Made by a program: the position numbers and the translations under genes. From Thamnaconus septentrionalis (Eukaryota > Chordata > Actinopteri > Tetraodontiformes > Monacanthidae), in contig CM020510.1 of assembly GCA_009823395.1 (NCBI GenBank), positions 19,602,273 through 19,666,272 of the forward strand: DNA of 64,000 nucleotides, written 5' to 3'. The notes under the pieces are model-generated. The model did not search any database and had not been told where the DNA came from. It saw only the letters and a program-made list of their open reading frames with translations. The number at the start of each line of letters is the position of its first letter. Positions within the stretch are counted from its first letter, which is position 1. Of the stretch, positions 13,237 to 26,599 are shown in pieces.

Positions 13237-16200
13237 AATGTAAAGTCAGTAGGACTTTGAAGCTACTTGCAGAGTCCCTTTAAAAAAAAAAGAGGGATTT
13301 CAAAATATATATATTTAGAGAGAACATTGGACATTTATTTTTGCAGGACACACTATTCAATTCAATAATTTCGATAATTTATTTAATCAATGTTTTTGTG
13401 GAATATATTTGAATGCTGTGGAATAAACTTGTGTCTCTATTTCATGCTAAGGGAAAAAATGTGGGTCCTGAGTCTCCACCAGCTGGGAACCACTGGCACA
13501 AAGCATTGGGATGTTTCCTAAACCTTCCTGCTGAGGTTTGAACTGCAGTTGCTGACTTGAGAGGGCAAAACAATGTCATCCGAGACAAATGCCAAAAAGG
13601 GTTTCCCCCTGTTTTTCCGGCACCTGAACTGCTCGTCAGTGAAACCACGACATGAAACACTCTTATCTCCTTTAACACGCATAAAAATTCTTAGTGTCAC
13701 GCGGCTCCTCTGAGGCCCATTTCACCGCTAAAAGGTGAAGCCGCAGTGGCCCTTTGCCACATGCAAGGTCACACATTTTAAAGCTTGATTTTTTTTTCTC
13801 TCTTCATGTCCCCAGTGTGTGTTTTGCAATTTGATCCCCACGCTTCCATCAAAGGTCTAGCTAGCGCATTCCTCCTCTCCCGGGGGTTCTCCCGAAATAT
13901 GTCACATTCCTCACAAACATAAATATCACAAAGAGGCGGCTGGCAGTCTGCCGTGGCAGCCGTTAACAGGTGGAGTGGAACAGCGAGGACAGCAGAGAGG
14001 GTTTATTTACTGGCCGTGAGGCTGCCCAGAGGTGGTAAACCAGCGAGGCCTCACAGAGACCTCTTACACTCTTAAAAGCCCACGTGCTGCGTTCGGAATC
14101 GGGAGTCAGGCCGAGGCAGTGGGGTTTCTGCAGGCCTTCCGCTCTGCGATGGCTGCGAATGACTTCACCAGAGTGGGAAGGTGTATCCCGGACGCTGACT
14201 TCACGCTGCTACAATGGCAGGAAGCGTACGCACAACATCCATCTTTTGCTTTATGATGCAATTGTGTAGATAAATTCACGCGACCCCTGTCACAAACACA
14301 TGGGGATGACATTCAGGTTGGGTTACAAAAGGTCATGGCAAATGGCTAAAAGTGCACAACGGTGTGCAAAAATAATCATTCTATAGTTGCTAAAAGTGCA
14401 GTCGTGGGCACTTGTGCAGTATAACACACTGACACAAAAGAAACACCATACACCATATCTATTTAAACTGTATGCATTACTATTGCCATTGGTATTACTA
14501 TTGGTTTCACTCTAATTTGCAGCAACAACAGCAATAAGTATGTGTCGAATGATGTTTTTTTTGTGCCATTCATTCAAAATGTTAAAACACATATATCATG
14601 AATCCCAACTCCACCAATAATACCCGTGCACTTTCCGCTTGTCTATGCTTTCTTTGCCACCAAGACTTGTTTCAAAGTCAGAGGAGCCAAGGCCAATGTC
14701 AGAGTTATAAACACCCCTCAGCGTGACGTTGACCCAATCCTTTACTACAAGACAACTCATAATGGCCACATGAAACTGAGATCCTGCTGTTGTTGAAACA
14801 CGTTCCTGTGTCTAGTCAAAATAGACCCTGAAAAAAACCAAAAAAAGAAACTGGGCGTCCCTTAAATGAAGGTTTGAATACTTGCTGCCAGCGTGAAGCT
14901 ACTCGTAAAGAAGCTGCCCGTGGCAACCTTTTAATCTGCCAGAGCGAGCGGATGTTGTTCTTGAGACTTCTCATTGAGCAGGAGTCTAAAATGAAACTGA
15001 GGGAGGGTCTCCAACTGTAAAAATAAGGAAGTCATTAGCGGCTTATGGTGCCTAAATACAAGGGCAGGCTCCATAAAGCTGTCAGTAATGGGCACTGCGC
15101 GTGCACTGCACGCACACACACACACACACACTGTCTTACAGCAGCATAGGTACAAAAAAGAAGCAGACCTTTCATGGATTTACAGGAAAAAGCGAAGTCA
15201 GGCTGCATCTGTGACTTGATTTCACACTGAATCAAAACTTCCCCCTTGGTGACTGGTGATAACAGGATGAATAATTTTAGGTAGCGGTAAAAATGTATTT
15301 TTCAAATACTCTTATCAGTGAAAAAATGAAATTCTTGTATACAAAATGTTGCTGGTGGGATTTGTGGTCCGACATCCTCAAAGAGGAATTTCAGTGTGTG
15401 TATCAGGAGGCTAATGGAGTAAAATCCAGAGAGCTCCCCGCGAGCCGGACTCTTTGAGAGCACAAGTGCAAGACAAACAGGATGAAAACAAGTTTAACGC
15501 AAAGTGAGCACATGAAAGCAAGAAGGAGGTGAAGCTGAGTGAGGGGAGCCGAGCAGACTCTCGGGACTCCCTTTGATCCGTCAATGAGACGCACATGTTT
15601 GTGCCGTTCGCCCACTTCTTACGATTCCCGATTCCCTCGGGAGCCGCGGTTCTCGTGTTTTACGCCTCAAAGCCCCAGCGCGAGCGACACCGGCGCTCAG
15701 ATCGCAGCTTCCCCCAAAACAGCGGAGATTCCAAAAGTGTTTGAGGAAGGAGTCACTCCAGACTCGTCTCATGGCTTCACGCAAATACCACCGCGAGCGT
15801 TGGTAGAATTGTGATGGATCATTGTGTAAGCAGGCGGGCCGGTGTCTAGACACGACATCACGATCAATCGCGCTCATCATTAGCTGTCAAATAAAAGTCG
15901 TTTCACCTCAACAACCGAGACAGAACACGTCCTGGGGAAGACAAATTGGATGGAGGTTCGTGCGGTTGCACCACTAGAGAGAGATCAGATCACTATGAAT
16001 GAGTATTGAGGGTGGCACAGCCAGATCTCCTGCATCGCTGAGTCATGCTGCAGCGACACAAACAAACGAGCAGCACAGTTTGGCAAACACAGAGAAAAAT
16101 GCAACCGGGAATCTTAAACCATGTGACCAGATGTCGTTGTTCTCGTTACTCACTCCCATGCAGATACACAGACACACATACACACGTTTTAATGTGATAG

Positions 16201-19200
16201 ATGGAGGAGAGAAAATCAAACGGCCAATCAAAAAAAAGCACCTGGTACATCCGCCCACCCGTCACATATGCCAAACAATTGTTGGTTTGGGTTTCACATG
16301 GAAATGATGGGAACAGACTAATGGACTCATCCAGGACATGGGCTTATTGTTTCTATACTTGACTGTTTTTCTGGTGGGCAAATGCCTCCTATCAACGTTG
16401 TTACGTAGCTAGCATGTTTGCTGCAGTTTCCTTGAATGTATCTGAAAGACTGTGTTTTTCTCTGGCTCATTTTTTTTGGTAGAGGTCAGCCTTCCAGTTT
16501 TCTTCCCAGGTAGCCTGTTGTAGCTTCTTGTTATTGGTACAAAGATCCAAAACATTCAAAATGATGCTTTTAATGTGGTAAACAAACCATGGAAATGTCT
16601 GTGCGAGATGAGCAAACAAGCCTTGTTTCTTTTTGCGTATTTGACAAAAGTGATGTCAGGATCTTTGACTTACTTGTGACCAAAATGAGATCTGATTGAA
16701 AAATCCACAACTGAATCATCATCTGTTGTCAGTCAGTCAACTAAACTAGAAATCCCCGAAATAAAGGTCATTTTTCCTTTACATTCCGTGTGCTGAACCA
16801 AGAGGGAGGCTTTACACCCTCTGGGGACATTCAAATGTCCTCACTCCATCCCCCCACCATCCTCAACATCTCCACCATCTTTCCTGCTCTTCCTTTCGGC
16901 TTGCTTGGTATTTCCTCCAACTGTCCTGCAGCACGATGGGAGCATCTGGAAGTGTTTGCTTAAGGGGAGTGGAGAGTGCTTGCAGAAGAGGGCCAAGCTG
17001 CTCCTGGATTCTAAACACTGGCACATATACTCTCATGCAGATGTGCAAATGGACGACAGCATCCACCGCTACAGAAGGTACTCATATAATATTTAAATCT
17101 GGTGACTAAAAATAACTGAACGGCTAGGGACAGTAGCGAGTCAGATGCTGTACATGACCCTGACTAATTTGATGCCATTGAATGCAAAAACACACATCAT
17201 GGTTGGCTTCACAAAACTAATAGTAGATCTGAAGTGATCCCAATCCCAACATACTGTTGCATAACCCAACATTTGTGCTATATCTATAATAACATGAGGA
17301 AGCTCCTTCGACACCACTCGTTTATCTGTGCAGCTTCCCTGGAACGTGTTGTCACAGTGTCTCCAGTTAGAATAAACTCTTTACCCCCCAGCAGGCCAGA
17401 GATTAGATCGAGGCATGTTGGCTCACTGCCACGCTAATGCCCATCCTAGCGAAAATGAGTTTTGTTGACCCACCGTGCAAAAGGAACATCAATAAAAGAT
17501 GGCCCTCGTGTCCATTTGAGTATTAGCAATGGATGGTGGAGCTGCTTTAACAGGCAAGACGTTCATATCAACAAACAAAATACAGATTGTTCATTTCCTA
17601 TGCCCACTTCTCCAGAACGTGACGGTGACGGTGCACCACCGTGTCACCCAGAATACAGATCATCACAATATAAAAATATGCTGTCCTTCAAGCTTAGATC
17701 AAGCAGATGGAGCCTAGACACCTTCAAACAAGGTGGTCCCAACATGTGCTCTCAACGGTTCCTGCCATGACCTTGACAACTGCCCTCTGCCCAACCCAAA
17801 AAGCTGATCCCTGGGTAGGTGGAACCGTAGATGACTGATGTCACAATTGGATTTCATTCTGTGCCGGCGCCGGGGCCTCGACGGGGGCCATGGGAACCGG
17901 GATGAGATTATTTATAGCGATAAAAAGACTTGGCATGGGCCACTTCAGTGAGGCTTTGGAGGAATGTCTTAGGTCACCCTTTGACAAAATCTTCTGCGGG
18001 GAGTCGAGGCCTGAGGTCGGAAGGCCAGCGCGGGCTGACGTATGACATCTGCAAAGACGAAGACGCACGAGCCACTTAGCTGGAGGGACTGGGGAGCAGC
18101 CCCAGCAGTTGGAGGAAGGAAGCGGTGAGCACTGGAGGTTAGAATGTCGGGAGGAGGACCAAATAGGGCAATTCAGCAAACCGATTCAAGAGCAGCCGTT
18201 TGAAAGGAGGCAAAGACCATGATGTCAACGACAAGACCTCAAGGAATGATTCCACCGAGGTTTGAGGAGGAATGTGTGCGAGCGGCTACGTCTAATATAT
18301 TCAATTGGAAAAAAAGGAACAGCATCTCTTATTTTCTTTACACCCCACCACCCCCGCATCTTAATAGATGCGACTTGCACCAACATGCACAATGAGTACA
18401 TGCATAGAATACTATTTCTTTCCTACTTATGGAATAAGTTACAGTGCTTTTGGGAGAAAAAATATTATATTGTTCACAATATTCTGGTGATCACACGTTG
18501 AATGCAAAAACAATGCAGCTTCACAAAAGGAGCCGAGTTGTAATAATGCCAATAAAATGCCTATGTAAAGGGGCCGACATGTGAAACACATGGCGGTGGC
18601 TACAAGTTGCTGTTTATTTTGTTAGATATACTTTGCCTGTCATTTTGAGAAATTCACAGAGACCCAAAGGTGCAGTGTGAAAATGTTTTAGGGAAGCCTG
18701 GTATTTAAGGAGGCTTGCCTGACGGCCCATTTCATAATTAGGTCACTGTCAGCCGGGCTTCCTTAAAAATTGGGAAAACCAAATTATTTTTATTGCACTG
18801 CCAGTATACACGTATTAATGTATAAAATTCATAAATCAAGCCAAATTTGACACGGTGGTCCTTTAAAAAGCCCACTGCAAACAGCTTCTGCTCCGCGAGA
18901 GCGCTGGCCCTTTCACGGCCACGAACGCACAATGGGACGCAGCTCTCGACAAATCGCTCTTTCGCTGCTCATCTTTCACCGTCTTTACAACGGCCTCGGT
19001 ACGCAGCGGAGTGTTGCGTGCCTTCTCGCTAACGCGATTGTTTGCCCTCGCATCAAACTGCCGAGAAGGCCCCGGGCCGACCTGTCAAAGCCAGGCTGAC
19101 GGGCAGAAACCCCGCCAATGTAACATCGCACACGGATCCTTACTAGTGTATACGCTCGGAGGACACAGCCCACGCACTGAACCCAGTGGAGAGTTAAACC

Positions 19201-19501
19201 AAATAATGGGTCATGTTTCACCGATGAGTGAGACAGCATGCTCGCTCACTGACAGACTGGTAAGCAGAGCGGCAGTATGGATGGAGAGGAGGCAAACTAG
19301 AGGACAGAAATGCTGCAGTAGGACGATCTTAAAGGGATATTTCAGGCAGTTTTCAAGCGATTCACAGATAATGGCCCCAGTCTCCATAGACATTGACCAG
19401 CAAAGATTTCATCTTTGACTTAAACGTTGGTGAAACAGGAAAGCGTGCAACTAGGCTGACTTGCTCACTAAGAAGCAGTTCTTTGTTTCAAATGTTGACA
19501 G
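13237..19501. other. Non-coding stretch, no gene recognised
   Basis: The frames here are short and lack convincing splice sites or recognisable domains. CA runs lie at about 15,113-15,130. GC-richer patches at about 15,540-15,800 and 18,880-19,090 could be regulatory, but nothing specific is seen. Confidence 0.5.
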
Positions 19502-19837
19502 TAGCTGTGTTTCCATTATAGTTTTTTGCTAAATAAAAGCAATATTTCTCAAATTTCGACAAAGTACAGTTGCTATTTGCAGGTGTTTGCACTGAATGGT
19601 GCAAAGCACATAAGCCACAATTCTCGTAAAATCTCGTCCCGTGAGAATTCTCATAATTCGCTTTTGTTTGTTTATTTTTGTAAATGCAAAAAAAGTGTTT
19701 CCAAAACACCTCATGAGAGCGTAAAAACCTTTTAGAGATATTTGAGAGGTTTTTCGAAGTTTAGGTGTTTCCATTTCCAGTTTTTTATTGCGATATTTAG
19801 CTTTTGCGCAATTCTACGGGTAATCGAAACGCAGCTA
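19502..19837. mobile_element. MITE with TA target site
   Basis: The left end TAGCTGTGTTTCCATTA is the inverted match of the right end TAATCGAAACGCAGCTA, with two differences. Both ends carry TA, which fits a Tc1/mariner-like target site. Inside, further stretches such as AGTTTTTTGCTAAAT on the left and TTTTTTATTGCGATATTTAGC on the right also pair, so the element folds back on itself. There is no coding capacity. Confidence 0.65.
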
Positions 19838-21203
19838 GTGAATCATGACAGACCCCAAAGGCATTGGATGGACCTAACCTATCAAACCAGTTGAGTGTTG
19901 TGTGTCTATGGGGATTGATGGGCATCTTATTTTCAAATCACTAATATCTGAATAACAAAGCACTCAATTTGAAAAGGTTCACGAGTCGCAAAACAAAGCA
20001 AAAAAATAGTTTGAGATTGAAATATCGCTTCGACATCTGATAGTGTGGCTCGGATTGGCACGATTTCAAAGCTGACTGAGTGGTGGCACATTTTAATTAA
20101 ACCAGCCTGTTTATCCTTCTTCTACCAACAAAGTGCTGATTTTTGCCGTAAAGGACACACCGTCATCGTCCCAACAGCACTTGACACCTAATTACTTGGA
20201 ATTGTATTTATTTGCTCAATGTGCTTCCTCAGCGACGGAATGCCATTCATTCACCGATGGGTGCGGCGCGAGGCAGCGCGCCTCCCGGTTCCAGTATGGA
20301 GACGAACGCGACGAGCGTGCGCCACATTTGCTGCGAAGGCTGGATGCGGAAAACAGACGCGGCTGCAGCAGTGGGAGGGAAAAAAATGATGGGCTGCAAT
20401 GTCGCAGCAAGCTAATGGGGCTAATAAAAGTCAGGGGAGAGGCGGGCTTCACTTGGACTGCAGTGAAAAGCTAATGTCTGGGTGAGCAAAAGCCACAGAG
20501 GAAGGACCACCATCTTCACCCCCACCCTCCTCCTCCCTCTCCTCCTTCTCTCTGTCCACTCCGGCTACTGCATACAAACACTGACATCACTGCGTAACGC
20601 TCGTGTCTGGATGCGGTTACGTGGAATTTGTAGGCGAACAAAAGAAGCCACAGGACCCGTCTGCTCTCCACCACACCCAGGAATAGTGCGTGGTTGACAG
20701 CCATGGCATGTGGGTGGAGCTGGAGGGCACTTTATGTCAACCTGGTGCGAGAAATCACTCTTTTTTTATAAAATTTTTTTTGCAGATACAACCGTGTTAA
20801 ATGAACTCCGCAGAACGGGTGCGGTGAAAAATGAGAGCCGGACTCAAAGTCATTTCGCCTCAAACATCTGTTTCCTCGATCTGGTCACCGGCCGCAGTGA
20901 TGTGCTGAACCATCACAAGAGCAGCCAGCCAGAGTCAGTGCAGCACCAGGCCAAAAGCCTCCAGGCCTGCGAGGCACGAGGCTCTTCTGGCTGCTGCAAA
21001 GCGGCGCACAGCATAAAATGACATTTGCAAGTTTCTGACCAAAAGAACTGTCTGCATACACCATATATTTATATATGATATATATTTATCGGATCATGTT
21101 GTTCACTTTGCAGGTTCTTGCTCCAACTCGGTTGCACCCTCTGCAAGTTGGAAACCTCATAAAATTGAGGTGGAGAGGTGGAACGAGCACCTGGCTTTGG
21201 GCG
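19838..21203. other. Non-coding stretch, nothing recognised
   Basis: No exon or classifiable repeat. A GC-rich patch lies at about 20,255-20,345. Confidence 0.5.
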
Positions 21204-21305
21204 TCGTCAGCAACCTCTCAGAGGTGAGGACCTCTGTGGCCTTTGTGACATCACAAAGGGATGACTTTCAGAACAAGTCATCCCAAGAAGAGAAGTAAAA
21301 GAAGG
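21204..21305 (+). repeat. Dispersed repeat, copy B (palindrome followed by hairpin)
   Basis: This is the partner of 100-235. The palindrome CCTTTGTGACATCACAAAGG (21,240-21,259) is followed by a hairpin with arms GGGATGACTT and AAGTCATCCC. The GTCGTCA and CAGAGGTG blocks lie upstream in the same order. Confidence 0.4.
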
Positions 21306-21992
21306 GATTCTCTCATTACTGAGGTCATTGTCAAGTGAATGTTGCATATGATGTGACCTGATCCATCCAATCTAGATTCATTTATTCACATTGGAACCAT
21401 CGAGTCTGCTCCGATTTGAAATGAATTGCATATGTTTCGCGACAGGTGCTGCTCTATAAATAGCGACGCACCTCTCCCAGACACACCTGGCTTTTAGGAA
21501 TGCGCGGTGATGCTAACTAACAAGTTTCCATGAAGCTGCGCCCCAGACACACCTAGGGAGCACTTAACACACGAGTGAAAACACCACTTCAGGTTGAGAT
21601 TACCTGCCATTTTAAACAACAATGAGAAAACCGCAGCACCCTGAACGCACCAGACACCTCATCTGGCCTGAACGGGATGGAAGGGGCTCCTCCGTTAAGT
21701 CGGCATGCCCTGCAGTTTTTCGTCACATAGGCTTGGAATGTTTCTAAGGAAGGAACCGGGGTTTGGTCACACCCACACAGGCCCACCACGGCTCTCCACC
21801 TGTCTGCGAACCAGTTCGGGTCGGAAAACAAACACACACCCCTTTCATCCACCGCCCAGCGGGGCCAAACACAGCTGCCGGGCCCGGGGGATGGTTGGGG
21901 GGAGGGGGCGGGACAGAAGGTTGACGCGGAGGACAGCAGTTGGAAGCAGTTTGAGGAGTCGGCTTTGACACCGAGGTGGCGAGCCACCTCAC

Positions 21993-22049
21993 CGGCGACC
22001 GGGTGGACTGGATGATGCCAGACGACTCCTGACTGGACCGCTGACTCTG
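21993..22049 (-). CDS. Candidate internal coding exon of an unidentified gene
   Basis: On the minus strand a pyrimidine-leaning tract ends in TTCAG, followed by 57 open bases ending in CCG before GTGAGG, a near-consensus donor. One frame reads QSQRSSQESSGIIQSTRSP, which is Ser/Gln-rich. The exon is a multiple of three. It could belong to the gene whose candidate first exon is at 25,722-25,773. No family is recognised. The splice sites are seen; the coding role is inference and could be chance in GC-rich DNA. Confidence 0.22.
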
Positions 22050-25000
22050 CTGAAGGATGAGCAAACAAGTCGGCCGGAGGGACGTGGAAACTTTCCCCAC
22101 CGGCGCAGCTCACACACAGAGCAAGGAAGTCTGCGCATTGCAGACGGCACCTACTCTCAAAGAGCTGCTCCTCTCTGGTGTCAAGTCAAAGCCCTGCAGC
22201 TCCGGCCATTGTGCAGAAATCACATGCTCATTTTAAGAGCCTTATAAATAGGAAACAGCGGTCATGTGCACAGCCATAAAAGAGAGCTCTTGAAGCTTGT
22301 GATTTCAGGGACACGTGCAACTCTACAACTTTACTGGGTTTTCCCAATGTATTGCTGATGACTCCTTCAAATGAATTCAGACTGCATGAAAACCACTGAA
22401 CAAGACGGAGGTAAAGCATGGATCCTTACCTCATCATCTGGAGGACGAGGAGGAGGAGGAGTGTTTGATCGGCGGTAGGAATGGGTCCAAATCCACATCC
22501 AATGGAGAAATGGAGAGAGACACAACAAAAACAAATCATTATCAACAAGGTGAGCTGACGTGGGGAGACAGCAGAGGAGAAGCAAGTGATTAGGCGAGCG
22601 AATCACTTTAAACAACCGACAGATTGTTGCTGTTGGTTTGAGTTCACCTTTGAGGTTTGAGATGTCTTCTCATTACATAATTGATTGAAACCTGGATGAA
22701 CCCTTCAGCGTCCGCTTGACATATTTTGAAAAGGTTCGGCGAGAAACTTGCCCAAACATGTCACCCAAAACAAGTCCTGCATTAATAAGCTCATTCTCAA
22801 TAAAGCTGACAAACTTTATAAGCCAAACTGTCACATAGTAAAATGTTGTTCTGTTATGGATAATGTACACTGTCCTTCTCTACCTTATAGAAAGAAAGAA
22901 TTAAACACATGTCAAATGTCCTCTAGCTTAACTGACAGTATTTATGAATCGGACATGCAGACAGGTTTTTAGATTAAATTTGTTTGACAGAACTTTCGAG
23001 TTAGTACAAGTTGGTGAGTTGGCCGTGTTCTGGTGCTCTATCAAAATGAGTCCTTTAGTCTGACCCTCTCTCTCTGGAGCCTAACAAAGTTATAGAAGGT
23101 CAGAGAACGGCAACATCCAGCAAAGATCAGGTGCTTACAGCCATGTTTGGCGGTGCGCGTGCACGTGGACCTGTTTCATTTTGAGCTCAAATCTTGCAAA
23201 AGCATTCGAACATGCATTCTTCAGAGATTACATGAAATTTCGCCTTCAAAAGGCCGAGCATTCTTTACTTCCCCAAAGTAAATTGGTGCATGGGCTGGTG
23301 GTAGGCTTACAAAATTAAAATTACAGCTATCACAGCATCAGTCGTTGCTCCAGGAATTTGGCTTTACCAACATCATCATCATTTCCAAGTAGGAAAAAAA
23401 GAATACGATGATAACCCTGCGTTGTTAGTTCAGCTGACAGACCAAAAGAGTCATTTTCGAAGTCTACTGGATGTATTTTGCGAACCTGCTGGCCATAGAG
23501 CATCTAGAAAAAACATTGGAAAGGGGGGAGACAGCTTGCAAGGAGTTACGTTTGTGCTTTTGTCGCGACTCAACGCTGAAAAATAAAACCCTTGACACAG
23601 GAGCTCGACAAAGCGGTGTGAGAGACCTCAGATCTCAAACCTCAGCGATGGGATGGGACTGCACTGCAAGGTTACTTTTGAGTCATAGGTTATTCCCAGA
23701 AGACGCTGGTCCTTCACCGATCATTTCAACTCTTACAAGAGAAAACAAGGAAAGAAACTCACAAGCGTGGAAAAAAAACAACAACACTTTGACACTAAGT
23801 GCTCCAAGCGCAAACTGGAAACTCTGCTGTAGCTCTCAGTGCATATGCACATGATTTAATGTATGAGCCACATATTGCTGCTGCTGCTGCTGCTCTCTCA
23901 AACACGGGTGGCATCATCTCTCTGAATGCACACCGATGATGATGAACGACTGCGGTGGGATAACACGCGAGTACCAAAATACGAGCGCGCAGCATCAACA
24001 TCCGCGACTCCGGCCGTCCAGAAAATGTCTGCAAATTTTAGCGCTGGAAACATCCGCATGGTGGAAAACGTTGCAATCAGCGCGTACGATAATGGCTACC
24101 CTGCTCGGCCGCTCCATTTTCCTTGCGGTTCATATTGTGAACCCGCGCGCCGAGCTCCATCGCCAGTGATGCTGCGAGCGCAGCCACAGAGCGGCAGCGG
24201 GGAGATGGCAGCATCTGGCCACAATGCCCCCCCCTCCCCTGCCCTCCCCCCACTCCCCCGAGGAATGTCGGCCACTGCTGACTGTGCCACCCATACGCAC
24301 CAGTCGCCCTTTTCCGACTGGAGGCCTCCGCTCACGGCCTGGTTTTGGTGTTTCCAGAGAGGAGCATGTTTTATGCTTTGTTTGTGAAAATGAAACGGAG
24401 GAGGCTAAAAATTCTACTTTCACCCACTTCAAGTTCAGCTCTGGTACAATTGTAAATGAAATCTTAATATGTCCCTTGCACGATTTTCCAATTACTCGGC
24501 CGGAAACTCAGACACAGGGAAAACAAACAGCTGAACCAATGACAGCCAAGCTGTCAAATCTGACATAGCTTGTCAACAACCATTGGTTGAGAGAGAAGCT
24601 AGAGGTGACCCTCTGGGACAGTTTCCTATTTTGGACTATACAGTAGCAGTTTACAGTTTATGTGTGTAAGCTGAAAAACCCCAAGGATTCATAGATGGAC
24701 AAATGAAAAGCCTATGCGCACCACAATCTTAGCCCCAAGTTTCTTCTTTTTGCCTGGTAAACACAACCCAATTTGTTTCTGACTGTGGGATTTGGCGCTA
24801 GCTCCTCTGTGCCTACAACTCTGTTGCAGTCTGACGTCTCTTATTAACTCCCGCTTTCTTCCCAGGCATGGTAAAGCTTTGCATCACATGCAAGGATTTC
24901 AGTGTTTGGAGTGTAACCGCAGCCTACACTACACTTTGCCTGTGTGGGAGCTCGCAGGACGGATGGAGGCTGAGTACTAGCACAGGACCAGATGGCCTGT

Positions 25001-25721
25001 TGTATAATGACGTGAAAACAAGAAGAAATATCTTTGATCATGGGGAGGTGAGGGAAACAATACTCCCCTAAATCATCTCACAGCCTCTTAATTGCTTATT
25101 TGGGTGCATTTATCAGCCACGTTAAGGACATGCAGACATCTTTACATTCCATTCACAGCAAGTCATGTGTTCCCTAAAAAAAAACACCATCTCGCCAACA
25201 CCGTAAAACCTGACACATCACATTTCCGAGCGTGCAACCGCAAGGAACAGCGAGAACCACGTGTTGGTTTGACGACTGCAGCATTCTCTGCAGGGTCTCC
25301 CTGCAGACCTCCAAGCACCCAGCCGGCCGGAACCTTCTCCACGGTATCGCTGCGGAGACGCTCCTCTGTGGCCACAATCTTGGTGCCACTCTTGCATAAC
25401 TGCAGAATTACAGCCTGTCCCGCTTTTCAGAGATTTTCATTTCATTCAGAAGGAAGGACGAGGTGTACCCTCGTCCACACGCAATGTCGTGAGTGAATGG
25501 TTCAAATCTCATCTCGCAAGCCTTTAGAAAAAAAAAAAAAAAAAAAAAAACACTTGACACGCAGCCAAAGGTTCAGAATCTGACGTCGTGGTTTCTTCAA
25601 TCAATCAATAAAACACGGTTCTGACGCGTGATTTAGTGTCAATTCGGAAGGCAAGAGGTCATTTTGTTTTTTTTGCCACTCGAGTGGGACGACACGCGGA
25701 GACACGCGCTCACACACTCAC
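22050..25721. other. Non-coding stretch with a CpG-rich patch
   Basis: No recognised exon. A CpG-rich patch runs from about 23,920 to 24,330, with a short CTG tract just before it (23,877-23,894). A poly-A run lies at 25,528-25,550. If the exon at 25,722-25,773 is real, this is its first intron. Confidence 0.45.
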
Positions 25722-25773
25722 CGTGGTTGAACATCGCGGTTCGAAACCGGTGGTTGCTGAACGAATTCTCCAT
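25722..25773 (-). CDS. Candidate first coding exon of an unidentified gene
   Basis: The ATG at 25,773-25,771 has G at -3 and G at +4, and an in-frame TAA lies 15 bases upstream. It is the first ATG I see downstream of the CpG-rich promoter block on this strand. The frame gives MENSFSNHRFRTAMFNH plus one base, then CACG followed by GTGAGTGTG, a strong donor. The exon therefore ends after the first base of a codon. I do not recognise the protein. The gene would run leftward, with its 5' end facing the 3' end of limk1. The start codon context and donor are seen; that it is transcribed is inference. Confidence 0.35.
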
Positions 25774-26170
25774 TTCTCCAAAGTTTTATTTAGCGCCAAA
25801 GCAGCCGCTAGCGCCTCCTCCGTTTCCCCCTCCCGTCTCTGCTTCTTCTTCGTTCACCTGTCCTCTTCCTATTTCTTCCTCTTCTACTTCTTCTTCTTCT
25901 TCTTTGGTATTTCCTTTATCTCCTCCGTCTCTCCGTGGCGATGTGACAGCCGCACGTTGCGTTCGACCGGACAGACCCGTCCTCCTTCTCCTCCTCCTCG
26001 CTTAGTGCGCTATGCCGCCGCCGCTGCCTCCTCTCTCCTCACAAACGCGCGGGCGCGCGCGCTCACGCGCTCACACAAGCGCATGAAGGCGGTTGGTGAC
26101 GTCACGAGCAGCAGACGCAGTGCCGGAATGAAAACAATCGCACGTGGACGCGATGTTAGATGACGTCAGC
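25774..26170 (-). promoter_or_regulatory. CpG-rich promoter with two CRE palindromes
   Basis: Two perfect TGACGTCA cAMP-response elements lie at 26,097-26,104 and 26,161-26,168, and an E-box CACGTG at 26,141-26,146. The block from about 25,950 to 26,160 is rich in CpG, including GCGCGC runs. It sits immediately upstream of the candidate minus-strand exon at 25,722-25,773. On the plus strand CGCCCAG precedes GTGAGCC at about 26,170-26,183, so a divergent plus-strand transcript is also possible. Confidence 0.55.
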
Positions 26171-26599
26171 CGCCCAGGTGAGCCGTCAGAAACGGCGACG
26201 GCGACCTGGATCCGGAACTTAGCATTAAAACTAAAAATGAGTTGTAAATATGGACCCCAACAACCTGAATATGAAACAAGAAAAGCTTAATGCTATACAA
26301 CAAATCACTTCATATTGCACACATGCAAAATCGAATTTCAAACTAAAAAAAACCCAAACCCTGATCAAAATAAATAAAATGTCAATAAAAATCGTATTCT
26401 TTTTTTTTCACAGCCTTCTGATTTAAAATTCAACAGTAACCCTTTTCCGCCTTCTAATAATACATTTTAAAATAAAATAGCAATAATAAACCAATTCAGT
26501 TATAATAATATCCATTGATGAATGTCCTGATAGAGCAGTGCATTGTGGGACTTGTAATATTAGCGGTGCTTGTGCTGTATAATAGAGACAGGCCAGCTC

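Noticed and set aside
21589..22113. The 174-codon minus-strand frame
   Set aside because: No recognisable domain and biased composition. Only the 57-base segment at 21,993-22,049 has both splice sites, and in a different frame.
22430..22554. A minus-strand frame ending SNTPPPPRPPDDE before a good GTAAGG donor, in phase with the candidate exon at 25,722-25,773
   Set aside because: The only upstream acceptor (GTCAG at about 22,555-22,556) has the pyrimidine tract inside the supposed exon, and no AG follows that tract. The residues before the Pro-rich end look like non-coding translation.
25163..25375. Minus-strand frame beginning MATEERLRSDTVEK
   Set aside because: It looks protein-like for about 50 residues, but I found no convincing donor or acceptor and recognise no family.
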